A DNA stretch of 64,000 bases from Mesorhizobium sp. WSM3860 (GTDB taxonomy: Bacteria > Pseudomonadota > Alphaproteobacteria > Rhizobiales > Rhizobiaceae), in the NCBI RefSeq assembly GCF_002294995.1, contig NZ_NSGF01000007.1:213347-277346 (forward strand), read 5' to 3'. The notes under the pieces were generated by a model. That model worked only from the letters and a program-made list of their open reading frames with translations. It did no database searches and was not told the DNA's origin. Below, one piece after another: positions 38,842 through 46,585 of the stretch. Each line of letters opens with the position of its first letter. Within the stretch, counting starts at the first letter, position 1. A program made the position numbers and the translations under genes.

Positions 38842-40715
38842 GCGCCGGTGCCGATCTCCTTGCGCTTTACGGCACCGACGAGCCGCTTCCGCAACGGAGA
38901 GTTCTTGCCGCCGGGCCGCTGACAGCCGTTCTCGAGGACGGCAATCTGCGGACGATCTCTTTTGCCGGCGTGGAGGTGGTTCGGGCGATCAACTATCTCG
39001 CGCGCGATGCGTCCTGGGGGACTTACAAGGCCGAGCTTTCCAACATGCGCATTTCCGAGGACGGCACGTCGTTCGAGCTTCGCTATGACGGACTCTGCGC
39101 CGGCCCGCAGGGACGTTTCGCCTATCGGATGAAGATTCGTGGCGACGCGTCGGGCGAGCTGATCTTGCAAGCGGATGGCGTGGCACTCACCGAGTTTCCC
39201 ACCAACCGCACCGGTTTCGTGGTGCTTCATCCTTCAGAGGCGGCGGGCAAAAGGCTGACCATCCGGCATAGCGACGGAAGCATCGAGGAGAGGACATTTC
39301 CGAAATTGATCAGCCCGGACCAGCCTGCCTTGGACATTTCAGCGCTGACGCACGAGCCGGCACCCGGCATGGTCTGCACCGTCGCCATGCAAGGCGATGC
39401 CTTCGAGATGGAGGACCAGCGCAACTGGACCGACGCCTCGTTCAAGACTTATGTGCGGCCGCTCTCCAAGCCCCGACCCTATGTTATCGGCAAAGGTGTG
39501 GGGGACATACAGCGCGTCACGGTTTCTGTGCGCGCCGAGACATCGGCGCCTGGACCGGCTGTCAGCAATACATCAACCCTGACCCTTGGCGGACCTTCCG
39601 GACGGATGCCGTCGATAGCGCTGTTCGTCGATCCCGACGAACTGCCGGCAGCCATCGCCGGCGCGGCTTCGCTTGGCCCGGTGCCGGAGATCCTACTGCG
39701 CTTCGACAACGCGCGCGGGCATGATCAACGCGTGCTGGAAAAGGCGGCCGATCTTGCGAGCGCGCTTGGCGCCCGGCTGGCGGTCGAGGCAATCTTTGCT
39801 GCGATCCACCCTGGGGCCGAGGCCCAGGCCCTTGCAGCTATGGTTCGCTTGGCGGCCGTCGAACCGAGTGCCATTCTGGTTTCACCACGGCGCGAATTCA
39901 AGACACGCCCCTCGAACCATTTGCCGAACTCTGAGCGACCGATTGACGAGATCGTGCAGGCATTGCGGGCTGTCGGTCCCGCTTGCCCGATAGGGGCTGG
40001 CACGCCCTCCCTATTCACCGAATTCAACCGCAACCCGCCGACCGGCAATGCCGATTTCGTCTTCTTCGGCAACAGCGCCATCGTGCATGCCGCCGATGAG
40101 CAGTCGGTCATGGAAACCCTCACCGTTTATCCTGCCGTCATGGAGACAGCACGGCAATTGTGTCCCGGAAAGCCGATCTGGCTTGGGCCTTGCACAATTG
40201 GCTTGCGGCACAATCCCTATGGTGAGGCGGTCGCAGCCAATCCCGGACTTAACCGGGTGCCCGCCGCCGGCACCGACCCGCGTCAGCGGGCATTGTTCGG
40301 TGCGGCTTTTGCCGTCGGAGTCGCGGCCCAGGCCGCTGAGACCGCCGCCGAGCGGTTGATATTGGCAGCACCGACTGGACCCTTCGGGCTCTTGAATGAG
40401 GACGGCTCGCAACGGCCTTTGCAGGCCGTTCATGCCGAACTCGCTGCGGCAGCCGGTGCGGAACGCCACCATCTGGCTGTTGATCACTCCGGGGTAGCGG
40501 CCGTCGCTTTTCGGCTTGGCGACACAGTCCGCGTTCTTGCGGCAAACCTGACCGCCCGGCCCATCGAGACTACGCTGCCCCCGGGTGCGAAACTGCTCCG
40601 CATGGCCGGCGGGAATACAAAGCCAGCGCAATCCCTCTCACGTTCATTAGGACCGTACTGCTTCGAAATTTTTGAAATTGTCACGAAGGAAATGGGTTGG
40701 CGAGCCAACTGCTAG
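38838..40715 (+). CDS. Large D-apionate lactonase-like protein
   Basis: A 625-residue protein in three parts by eye: an N-terminal beta-rich domain (residues about 1-240, e.g. LSNMRISEDGTSFELRYDG), a TIM-barrel-like central part (about 260-530, e.g. DFVFFGNSAIVHAADEQS, then GPCTIGLRHNPYG), and a short C-terminal beta domain. This size and layout match the D-apionate lactonase (ApnL) family, which hydrolyses apionolactone. Together with the ApsD-like gene it suggests an apiose route. It overlaps the ABM gene by 4 nt and ends the operon. Confidence 0.72.
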   Translation: MSAGADLLALYGTDEPLPQRRVLAAGPLTAVLEDGNLRTISFAGVEVVRAINYLARDASWGTYKAELSNMRISEDGTSFELRYDGLCAGPQGRFAYRMKIRGDASGELILQADGVALTEFPTNRTGFVVLHPSEAAGKRLTIRHSDGSIEERTFPKLISPDQPALDISALTHEPAPGMVCTVAMQGDAFEMEDQRNWTDASFKTYVRPLSKPRPYVIGKGVGDIQRVTVSVRAETSAPGPAVSNTSTLTLGGPSGRMPSIALFVDPDELPAAIAGAASLGPVPEILLRFDNARGHDQRVLEKAADLASALGARLAVEAIFAAIHPGAEAQALAAMVRLAAVEPSAILVSPRREFKTRPSNHLPNSERPIDEIVQALRAVGPACPIGAGTPSLFTEFNRNPPTGNADFVFFGNSAIVHAADEQSVMETLTVYPAVMETARQLCPGKPIWLGPCTIGLRHNPYGEAVAANPGLNRVPAAGTDPRQRALFGAAFAVGVAAQAAETAAERLILAAPTGPFGLLNEDGSQRPLQAVHAELAAAAGAERHHLAVDHSGVAAVAFRLGDTVRVLAANLTARPIETTLPPGAKLLRMAGGNTKPAQSLSRSLGPYCFEIFEIVTKEMGWRANC

Positions 40716-40932
40716 CGTATTGCTTTCCTGTAAAACGATGACCATCAGGGACGAACATAATCGTTATTTCCCAAAAGGTTACGAAACAGTATCCCGAATG
40801 CGATTCAAGAAGCCGATCCACTCGCCATAGCCGCCTCCGATGGCCGTGCCCACCTCCAGCTCCATCAGCCGCTCGGCATCTCGCGCAGCAGAAGATCAGC
40901 AGCTTCCGCAGGCGTCCCACGCATACCGATGG

Positions 40933-41505
40933 TCAACTGACCGCCGCTTGACCCGCTGCCTCCTCGATCTTGTCTAAGACCGCTTCAGGCGCCACGTCGC
41001 GCTTCAGCTCCTTCAATTCTTGGTCCGATTCCGTCGGAACATCCAGGCGCTTCGCGATCTCCTCGACCAGTTTGATGAGCTTGGTCGTCTCATGCTCGTT
41101 GAGCAGGCTCACCTGCAGATCGAGGTCTGCCCGCGCATCATCCTCGGCGGCCATGCGGTTCTGGTTGATCAGTACGAAGGTTGAGAGAAAGATCGCCTCA
41201 ACCGAGGCGAACATGGCCAGGATAACCAGAGAAGGATCCCAAGGCTTTACAAAGTTCGCGACCCTGGAATTTAGGACGATCCAGGCGCCGAAGAAGACCA
41301 AGTGGATGTAGACGAACATCATGCTGCCGGCGAACCTGCTGATTGCCGCCGCCGCGCGCTGCTCCAATGATGCTGCCTTGGCATCGCGCTTCCGCCTCTC
41401 GACCAGTGCCTCGATGTTCCGCGCCAGGGCAGGGGCGAGCCCTTCCGCCGCCGGCGTGGTCGGGGTGGCGTAACCCTGGTCCTTTGGGGCGGCTGTGGGA
41501 TTCAT
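40933..41505 (-). CDS. DUF1003 membrane protein
   Basis: A 190-residue protein with two transmembrane segments (MMFVYIHLVFFGAWIVLNS and LVILAMFASVEAIFLSTFVL) followed by NQNRMAAEDDARADLDLQVSLLNEHE, split by the family signature NRMAAEDDARADLDLQVSL. This is typical of DUF1003, often a cyclic-nucleotide-regulated or stress-linked membrane protein. The ATG at 41505 gives an N-terminal cytoplasmic tail. The function is unknown. Confidence 0.85.
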   Translation of the reverse strand: MNPTAAPKDQGYATPTTPAAEGLAPALARNIEALVERRKRDAKAASLEQRAAAAISRFAGSMMFVYIHLVFFGAWIVLNSRVANFVKPWDPSLVILAMFASVEAIFLSTFVLINQNRMAAEDDARADLDLQVSLLNEHETTKLIKLVEEIAKRLDVPTESDQELKELKRDVAPEAVLDKIEEAAGQAAVS

Positions 41506-41521
41506 TGTGTCTCTCCCGTCT

Positions 41522-41637
41522 AGAGCATGATGCCGAAAAGTGTGAAGCGGTTTTTCGGACGACATCATGCTCTATCTCTTTGATTTAGAGCCGGATTCAG
41601 ATTTCAGGCCGATTCGACCTGAAATCACCCGGCTCTA
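41522..41637. repeat. Rhizobial palindromic intergenic repeat
   Basis: Two nested hairpins: AGAGCATGATG at 41522 pairs with CATCATGCTCT ending at 41573, and TAGAGCCGG at 41586 pairs with CCGGCTCTA at 41629, with an inner GATTTCAGG/CCTGAAATC stem. The first unit, with the AAAAGTGTGAAGCGGTTTT core, is a very common dispersed repeat of Rhizobiales genomes. It lies between the DUF1003 gene and a convergent-looking open frame. Confidence 0.8.
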
Positions 41638-41726
41638 GGCAGCCTAACTCCCTGTTTGGCAATTCGCTCCATTTCGCCGCTGTCCAGAGCGTCGAATGGC
41701 ACCTGCCCGGCGATCTGCCCGATGCA

Positions 41727-42431
41727 ATGGCGAGATTGCTGCAGACCGGTGCAGGCTCGCTTCGCGTTGAGTTCGCTGGGCAGGACTCCTACCTAAAGGG
41801 GATGCCCGCGCGCCGAAAAACCGATCCGACTGCAAGGCTGGTTGCAGAGTGGCCGCTATCCCCGGCGGCGACGCTTGGATCGTCGGTGCGGGCGAGGGGC
41901 CTTTTTCTTGAAATGCGCGCTCGCCTTCCGACGGGCTTGAGAAAGCTGCTCCATACCGAGTCCCGGGTGCTTACCTTGCGCCTGCCGGAGGGCTCCCATG
42001 CCGATGCTGAGGCCGCATCAGCGATCGTGTCCCAAGCCATGCAGGACATCGAAGACCTGCCCGTCATCCCTCGCGAGGTCGAGGACATTCTGACGATCTC
42101 GGCGGGCGAGCGTCACCGCTGGCTCAAGGACGGCCGCTTGCAGAGCGCCGGGACGAGGACGGTGAAACTGCGTGGGCGCGCGAGGAAGATCACCTTCCAC
42201 GTTTTCGACCCGCGCCTGATCGAGGATGTGCTCGACCGTGACCTGGTTGCTGTCTGGCGCGAGGAAGACGCTGCGACAGCCGCCGAGAATCGACGCCGAG
42301 CGGCTGCAAAGGCGGCGCTTAAGCGCTCGCAAAAGAGCCGTGGCGGGGCCGCAACCCACGACAGCCAGGGCGAGGCGCACTCCGAGTTGCGCGGCTGGGA
42401 AGACTTTGAGAGCGACGGGCTCCTCCGCTGA
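41727..42431 (+). CDS. Hypothetical protein, possibly 5'-truncated
   Basis: A 234-residue frame of unknown function. The C-terminal half has a charged, helix-rich character (VWREEDAATAAENRRRAAA) and a conserved-looking middle ILTISAGERHRWLKDGRL. The reading frame remains open upstream of the first ATG for about 30 more codons (HLPGDLPDAMARLLQ) until the palindromic repeat, so the original 5' end may have been cut by the repeat. An alternative start is the ATG at 41802. I do not recognise the family by function. Confidence 0.6.
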   Translation: MARLLQTGAGSLRVEFAGQDSYLKGMPARRKTDPTARLVAEWPLSPAATLGSSVRARGLFLEMRARLPTGLRKLLHTESRVLTLRLPEGSHADAEAASAIVSQAMQDIEDLPVIPREVEDILTISAGERHRWLKDGRLQSAGTRTVKLRGRARKITFHVFDPRLIEDVLDRDLVAVWREEDAATAAENRRRAAAKAALKRSQKSRGGAATHDSQGEAHSELRGWEDFESDGLLR

Positions 42432-42686
42432 GTGGCGGGAGCGCCGTATCATGTCTTGGGCGGACCGCAGCGCCTTCGAGGACAGCGATCTCTTGTCTCG
42501 TGGTCGCCACCGGGCAGCGAGGAGACCGGCGCCGACGAGAAACACGCCAAGCGCGTCACCCGGCGACATATTCACGATACTCTTCGGTGGTGACACTCGG
42601 AGCCACGATCTTGTCAGCCTCGCGTCTCGACGAACGCTGGCCAAGTCGATTAGCGGCAGTGTGGGAAACAGCGTGACCATAGAGAC

Positions 42687-43664
42687 ATGACAAAGCAGAG
42701 AATTCTTTTTGATACCGATCCTGGCGTAGATGATGCCCTCGCGCTGCTTTACCTGCATCGTCATCCGAACATCGATCTGCTCGGCATCACCACCGTCTTC
42801 GGCAACGCATCGATATCGGTCACGACGCGCAATGCCAGGTTCCTCGCCGAGGCTTGGGGGATCAAAGCGCCCGTTCACGCCGGTGCTCCCGTTCCGCTAG
42901 CCTGGTCCGGGGCGCCGCACCCCTATCCTGTCCATGTTCATGGCGCAAACGGACTGGGGGGTTATCCCATTGCCCAGGAAGCGGGGGAGGAGAAGGACAC
43001 TGCCGCGCGATTCATTGTCGATACCATCCGGCAGAACCCGCGTCAGGTGCGGTTGCTTGCTGTCGGCGGCCTCACCAACTTGGCGCGGGCACTGGAGGCC
43101 GATCCGGCGATAGCAGATCTCGTGCAGGACGTCGTCGTCATGGGTGGCGCGTTCGAAATCCCTGGCAATGTGTCGCCCGTTGCCGAGGCCAATATCTACG
43201 CGGATCCGAAGGCAGCCGATCGAGTGTTTGCAGCCTCGTGGAAAGTGACCGCGGTTCCGCTCAATCTCACAAATCGAACAGTGATGACGCGACAGGATCT
43301 CGCCGTGGTCTCGGCACGTGCCGATGCCGCCATGCAAATGGTTGCCGCACTCTCCCAAGGCTACATCGACTTCTACCTGCAATGGGGCGAAGCGGGTATG
43401 CTTGTGCACGACTGCAGCGCCGCCGTCTATTTGACCGACCCGCACTTATTCACCACCCGATCCGGTTCGATCGTGGTGGTGGAGGACGGCCCGGCGGCAG
43501 GTTTGACCGTGCAGAGGCTGGGCGCCGCCAGGTATTCACCGAACGAATGGGATCAGCGTCCAGTGCAGTCGGTGTGCGTTGGTGGCGATGCTGCAGGAAT
43601 CCTGGCGAGGATTTACGAGGTCTGCAGCGGGGGAAGTTCAGCCGAGTCATCGGCAAAAAGCTAA
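42687..43664 (+). CDS. Nucleoside hydrolase (IunH family)
   Basis: A 325-residue inosine-uridine-type nucleoside hydrolase. It starts ILFDTDPGVDDALALLYL with the calcium-binding Asp cluster, and has the later VVVMGGAF and LVHDCSAAVYL (calcium-site Asp, about residue 236). It cleaves ribonucleosides to base and ribose for salvage. No obvious operon partner is nearby. The ATG at 42687 lies only about 20 codons before the Asp motif, as in the family. Confidence 0.9.
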   Translation: MTKQRILFDTDPGVDDALALLYLHRHPNIDLLGITTVFGNASISVTTRNARFLAEAWGIKAPVHAGAPVPLAWSGAPHPYPVHVHGANGLGGYPIAQEAGEEKDTAARFIVDTIRQNPRQVRLLAVGGLTNLARALEADPAIADLVQDVVVMGGAFEIPGNVSPVAEANIYADPKAADRVFAASWKVTAVPLNLTNRTVMTRQDLAVVSARADAAMQMVAALSQGYIDFYLQWGEAGMLVHDCSAAVYLTDPHLFTTRSGSIVVVEDGPAAGLTVQRLGAARYSPNEWDQRPVQSVCVGGDAAGILARIYEVCSGGSSAESSAKS

Positions 43665-43815
43665 AGAGGATCGCCGACGAGCGAGCCGAAGGTAGCGAGG
43701 CCGGTCTGCTTTTACCCGCAGCCATTCGAGGGGCCGGACTCGAATGGCTCGCCAGACCTGCCTGACGCGAATTGTTCCTCGAACGCCAGTGTTGGAACCG
43801 AGCCGATCGTTCAGA

Positions 43816-44715
43816 TCAGGACTTGTTCGTTGTAGACGGTTCGGTATCGGACAGCTTCCGGTGCACCGCCTCATCGGCTTTGTCGGCGGCGGACTTGACG
43901 ACGTCGCTGACCTTGTCAGCGAGCGTGCCTTCGCTCGACGCCTGCCGTCCTGCTTCGTCGCTGGCTGCCTGGTAGGCTTCGGCTGCAACCTGCTTTACTT
44001 GGTCAACGCCCTTTTCGAGCGCGCCCTCGGCTCTTTCGCGAAGCTGTTCGCGATAGCCGCCGAGCCGCTCGTCTTCGAGTTGCGTGTGGGGCAGCATAGC
44101 GCCGATCGCTGCTCCGATCGCGAGGCCGACAGCAGCAACTGCAAGAGGCTGATCCTCCATCAACTGCTGCGCGGAACGATTGGCCTTCGCCGCCATGTCG
44201 GCCGTGGCTGTCGCCGAGTTCGTCAGCGTCTCCGCCGCGCCGCTCGCCATGCCGGACACGGTGCCGGCTGCGCTGCTCGCCATGTCGGACATGGTACCGG
44301 CCGCACTGCTGGCCATTCCCGAGACGGTGCCGGCCGCACCACTGGCCAAGTCGCCGACAGAGGCATAGGTGTCCGAGGTCATGGCTTCCATTCCAGCGGT
44401 GGATGAGCCGTCATGTCGGTCGGAACCGCGACGCGTCGTGTAGACGGGCGCGGCGGTTGCGGCGGAAGCGCCGCTGCCCAGCATCAGCCAAGCCAGACCG
44501 GCGCCGATTACGGTGAGTGGCAGAGGATTATCTCGCACCTGAGCCTTCAGGTTGTGGAGCATGTCAGAGCCTGCACCGCCACTGAACATACCGGTAAACT
44601 CATCGAAGAGCTGGCCAGGCGTCATTTTGCCGCGAATGGACTCGGCGGTCGCCACCACCCTTGCGCGCGTGGCCTCAGCCTCGCGTTCGAGTTCGGCTGC
44701 GGATTTGTCGCTCAT
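43816..44715 (-). CDS. DUF3618-type envelope protein with Ala-Ser-Gly repeats
   Basis: A 299-residue protein. The N-terminal DUF3618-like part is ELEREAEATRARVVATAESI with a hydrophobic segment LTVIGAGLAWLMLG near residue 70. Residues about 120-165 carry four repeats of about eleven residues, type ASSAAGTVSGM, and a second hydrophobic segment VGLAIGAAIGAMLP follows. It overlaps the holin-like gene by 4 nt. The operon of three such proteins probably forms a stress-linked membrane assembly. Confidence 0.8.
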   Translation of the reverse strand: MSDKSAAELEREAEATRARVVATAESIRGKMTPGQLFDEFTGMFSGGAGSDMLHNLKAQVRDNPLPLTVIGAGLAWLMLGSGASAATAAPVYTTRRGSDRHDGSSTAGMEAMTSDTYASVGDLASGAAGTVSGMASSAAGTMSDMASSAAGTVSGMASGAAETLTNSATATADMAAKANRSAQQLMEDQPLAVAAVGLAIGAAIGAMLPHTQLEDERLGGYREQLRERAEGALEKGVDQVKQVAAEAYQAASDEAGRQASSEGTLADKVSDVVKSAADKADEAVHRKLSDTEPSTTNKS

Positions 44716-45104
44716 CTTGCTTGTTCCTTGATTACGTTCGCGTCACGCTTGAGTTGCTCCTGCGTACGGTCCGGCGCCAACTCGGAGGGCGACATGCTTG
44801 CCATGCCGGTCCGCAAGAGGATGACACCCAGCACGGCAACGGCCACTCCGACGAGCAAAGCGGACCACCCGGCGCCTAGGCCGAGGTGGGTCAGGGCAAT
44901 GACGAGCGCTTGCAGCAGCACTATCAGTGCGGCGAGGAGACATACTGCCCCGCCCAGAACCTCGACTGCGCCAGCTTCGGCCTTAGTCACGCTCTCCAAT
45001 ATTTCCGCCCGCAGGAGCCTGGCCTCCGTTTGCACCAGTGTGCTCACCTGCTGCGCCAGATCGGCGACCAGAGTGCCGAGGCTTTGGTTGTCTTGAGTGT
45101 TCAT
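44712..45104 (-). CDS. Phage-holin-fold / DUF1469 membrane protein
   Basis: A 130-residue protein with two transmembrane segments (about residues 48-70 and 78-98) after a helix LVADLAQQVSTLVQTEARLLRAE, written here by its core VQTEARLLRAE. This is the Phage_holin_3_6 (DUF1469) fold, which in Rhizobiales is a chromosomal housekeeping/stress protein, not a phage lysis gene. It shares 4-nt overlaps with its neighbours on both sides. Confidence 0.82.
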   Translation of the reverse strand: MNTQDNQSLGTLVADLAQQVSTLVQTEARLLRAEILESVTKAEAGAVEVLGGAVCLLAALIVLLQALVIALTHLGLGAGWSALLVGVAVAVLGVILLRTGMASMSPSELAPDRTQEQLKRDANVIKEQAR

Positions 45105-45730
45105 TTCTTTAGCTCCGCTGCCTTCCTGGGAGCGCCGCCGTCGACCCCCCAATTGGACGTCGCGTCGTCCCATGGCTCGCTCGTCTGCGCACCAGTCTGC
45201 CCGCTCGTTTCCCTACCAGTCTTCCGCGGCGCCGCTGCGCTCTGCCCTGCGCGGCGCGTTTCCGGGGGAGAAGCCTTTATGAATCTTCCGAGCGCCAGTC
45301 CTGCCAGTACCGAGCCCGCGATCAGAGTGCCGGGATTTTGGCGGCCGAAGTTCTGAATGTCCTCAAGCACCTCGCCGAAAGGCTTTTCCTTCAACGAGGA
45401 GGACAGCCTTTCCAGTCCGCCTGCCGCATCCCGCATGAAATTCGAGGCCGAGCTCTGGTCGCTGTTGGCCAGATGGTCGCTCGCCGCACGCAGAGCACCG
45501 CCGAATGCCGCCAGGCTCGATCCGATGTCCCGCTGTGTTTCCTCGGCTCGGTCGGACAGGGCCTCCTGTGCTTCCGACGCGTAGTCGACTGCCCTGCGAG
45601 CAACCTCGTCGCGGGCATCGTGGAGCGCCTCTCCGGCGCTTTGGGTTTCCTTCTTAACTCGATCGGAAACTTCGCTCTTCGCCTTGGCGAAGTCGGCCGG
45701 CTCGCGGCCCTGATTATTTTCGCGCTGCAT
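45101..45730 (-). CDS. Membrane-associated coiled-coil stress protein
   Basis: A 209-residue, strongly charged and helical protein (EVSDRVKKETQSAGEALHDA) with one hydrophobic segment GTLIAGSVLAGLALGRFI near residue 135 and a disordered C-terminus. It is 8 nt after the 24-codon gene at 45739 and overlaps the holin-like gene. Similar proteins stand beside DUF3618 and holin-like genes in rhizobia. No enzyme motif is seen. Confidence 0.75.
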   Translation of the reverse strand: MQRENNQGREPADFAKAKSEVSDRVKKETQSAGEALHDARDEVARRAVDYASEAQEALSDRAEETQRDIGSSLAAFGGALRAASDHLANSDQSSASNFMRDAAGGLERLSSSLKEKPFGEVLEDIQNFGRQNPGTLIAGSVLAGLALGRFIKASPPETRRAGQSAAAPRKTGRETSGQTGAQTSEPWDDATSNWGVDGGAPRKAAELKK

Positions 45731-45738
45731 GACGCCTC

Positions 45739-45813
45739 CTAGTGAAAGCCGAGGAAGGAGAGTATCGCGAGCACAACCACGATAAGACCGATAAGATAGA
45801 TGACACTGTTCAT
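45739..45813 (-). CDS. 24-residue small membrane protein
   Basis: The peptide MNSVIYLIGLIVVVLAILSF ends in LGFH and is almost entirely one transmembrane helix. A strong GGAGGAG ribosome site sits 8 nt before the ATG and a stress-type promoter just upstream. Similar micro-proteins are common before these genes in Rhizobiales. It starts the four-gene stress operon and is too short for routine gene finders. Confidence 0.75.
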   Translation of the reverse strand: MNSVIYLIGLIVVVLAILSFLGFH

Positions 45814-45839
45814 GGCGCGGGCTCCTCCTTGCCTCTTCC

Positions 45840-45864
45840 AACTTCGCGCCCGCCGCGATGTTCC
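45840..45864 (-). promoter_or_regulatory. EcfG-type promoter (GGAAC-N16-AGTT)
   Basis: On the minus strand GGAAC and AGTT are separated by exactly 16 nt, ending 26 nt before the start of the 24-residue gene. The alphaproteobacterial general-stress consensus is GGAAC-N16/17-CGTT, so there is one mismatch. Confidence 0.6.
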
Positions 45865-45893
45865 CTCCCGTGACCAGGATTTTTTGTAAGCAG

Positions 45894-46223
45894 CTACTTA
45901 CCCCGATCGACGCCTTCGAAGCCGGCAAGCTCGTCATCCGAACAGAGCAGCCGCGGTTGCGCCGGATTGGAAATATCGAGCTTGTCCCACGGTATGCGAT
46001 AGAGGCGCTTGCGGCGGCGCAGCGCGAAGAAGTCGAGCAATGCGGTGCCGATGGTCGAGGCCGATAGGCGTTCAAAAGCAGCGAAGATGCCGACATGGAA
46101 TTCGGTGACGACGAGGTCGTCGCCGTCCTGCTCGGCGATGACCTCCTCGATATGGCCGATGCACCTGCCGCCCTGCGTGAGAACGCGCCGGCCGGCCAGA
46201 TGCTCGAGATTCACATTCACCAT
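45894..46223 (-). CDS. PRC-barrel-like protein
   Basis: A 109-residue beta-rich protein (LEHLAGRRVLTQGGRCIGHI, EDGDDLVVTEFHVG as its short core) of the PRC-barrel type that often binds RNA, membranes or photosynthetic partners. It is last in the lipoprotein-NRAMP operon, 2 nt after another barrel-like gene. Exact role unknown. Confidence 0.65.
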   Translation of the reverse strand: MVNVNLEHLAGRRVLTQGGRCIGHIEEVIAEQDGDDLVVTEFHVGIFAAFERLSASTIGTALLDFFALRRRKRLYRIPWDKLDISNPAQPRLLCSDDELAGFEGVDRGK

Positions 46224-46225
46224 CT

Positions 46226-46585
46226 TCAGGCTCCCGGGATTCGGCCGACGATGTGGTCGCGCAGCCAGCTCTGCCAGGCCAAGATTTTGGTCCTGCGCAC
46301 GTCGATATCGAATTCTATGTCGACGCCGATGTCGCGCACCTTGTTCCAGGCGATGCGATGCGGCCGTGCCTGCTTCTTCCCGCTCAGCCTTGCCGCCAGC
46401 CGCGCAGTCCATCGCCCAGGCCGAGCGCCTAGCCGTCGGGCCAGCGCAATCGAGCCAAGCTCGACCGCAACGACCCTCGGCGGCTTGCCCTGCCTCAGCT
46501 CGGCGACCAGTCCATCGACCTTGCCGATCTTGACCTGCTCGCGGTCGACGACCTGCTTGTCCAGGATGTCGCGCAGCAGTTGCAT
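46226..46585 (-). CDS. PRC-barrel-like protein
   Basis: A 119-residue protein with an N-terminal barrel-like stretch (LDKQVVDREQVKIGKVDGL) and a basic middle (ARLSGKKQARPHRIAWNKV). It starts in a TGATG overlap with the NRAMP-like stop codon, which marks tight translational coupling. It probably works with the transporter, as MgtE- or NRAMP-linked barrel domains do in other bacteria; this is inference. Confidence 0.65.
   Translation of the reverse strand: MQLLRDILDKQVVDREQVKIGKVDGLVAELRQGKPPRVVAVELGSIALARRLGARPGRWTARLAARLSGKKQARPHRIAWNKVRDIGVDIEFDIDVRRTKILAWQSWLRDHIVGRIPGA

Noticed and set aside
42432..42686. Minus-strand frame between two plus-strand genes (FLVGAGLLAARWRPRDK)
   Set aside because: Short hydrophobic stretch without ribosome site; mostly antisense to the flanking genes.
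44712..45104. Prophage holin
   Set aside because: The holin-like fold occurs in a chromosomal stress operon; no other phage gene is present.
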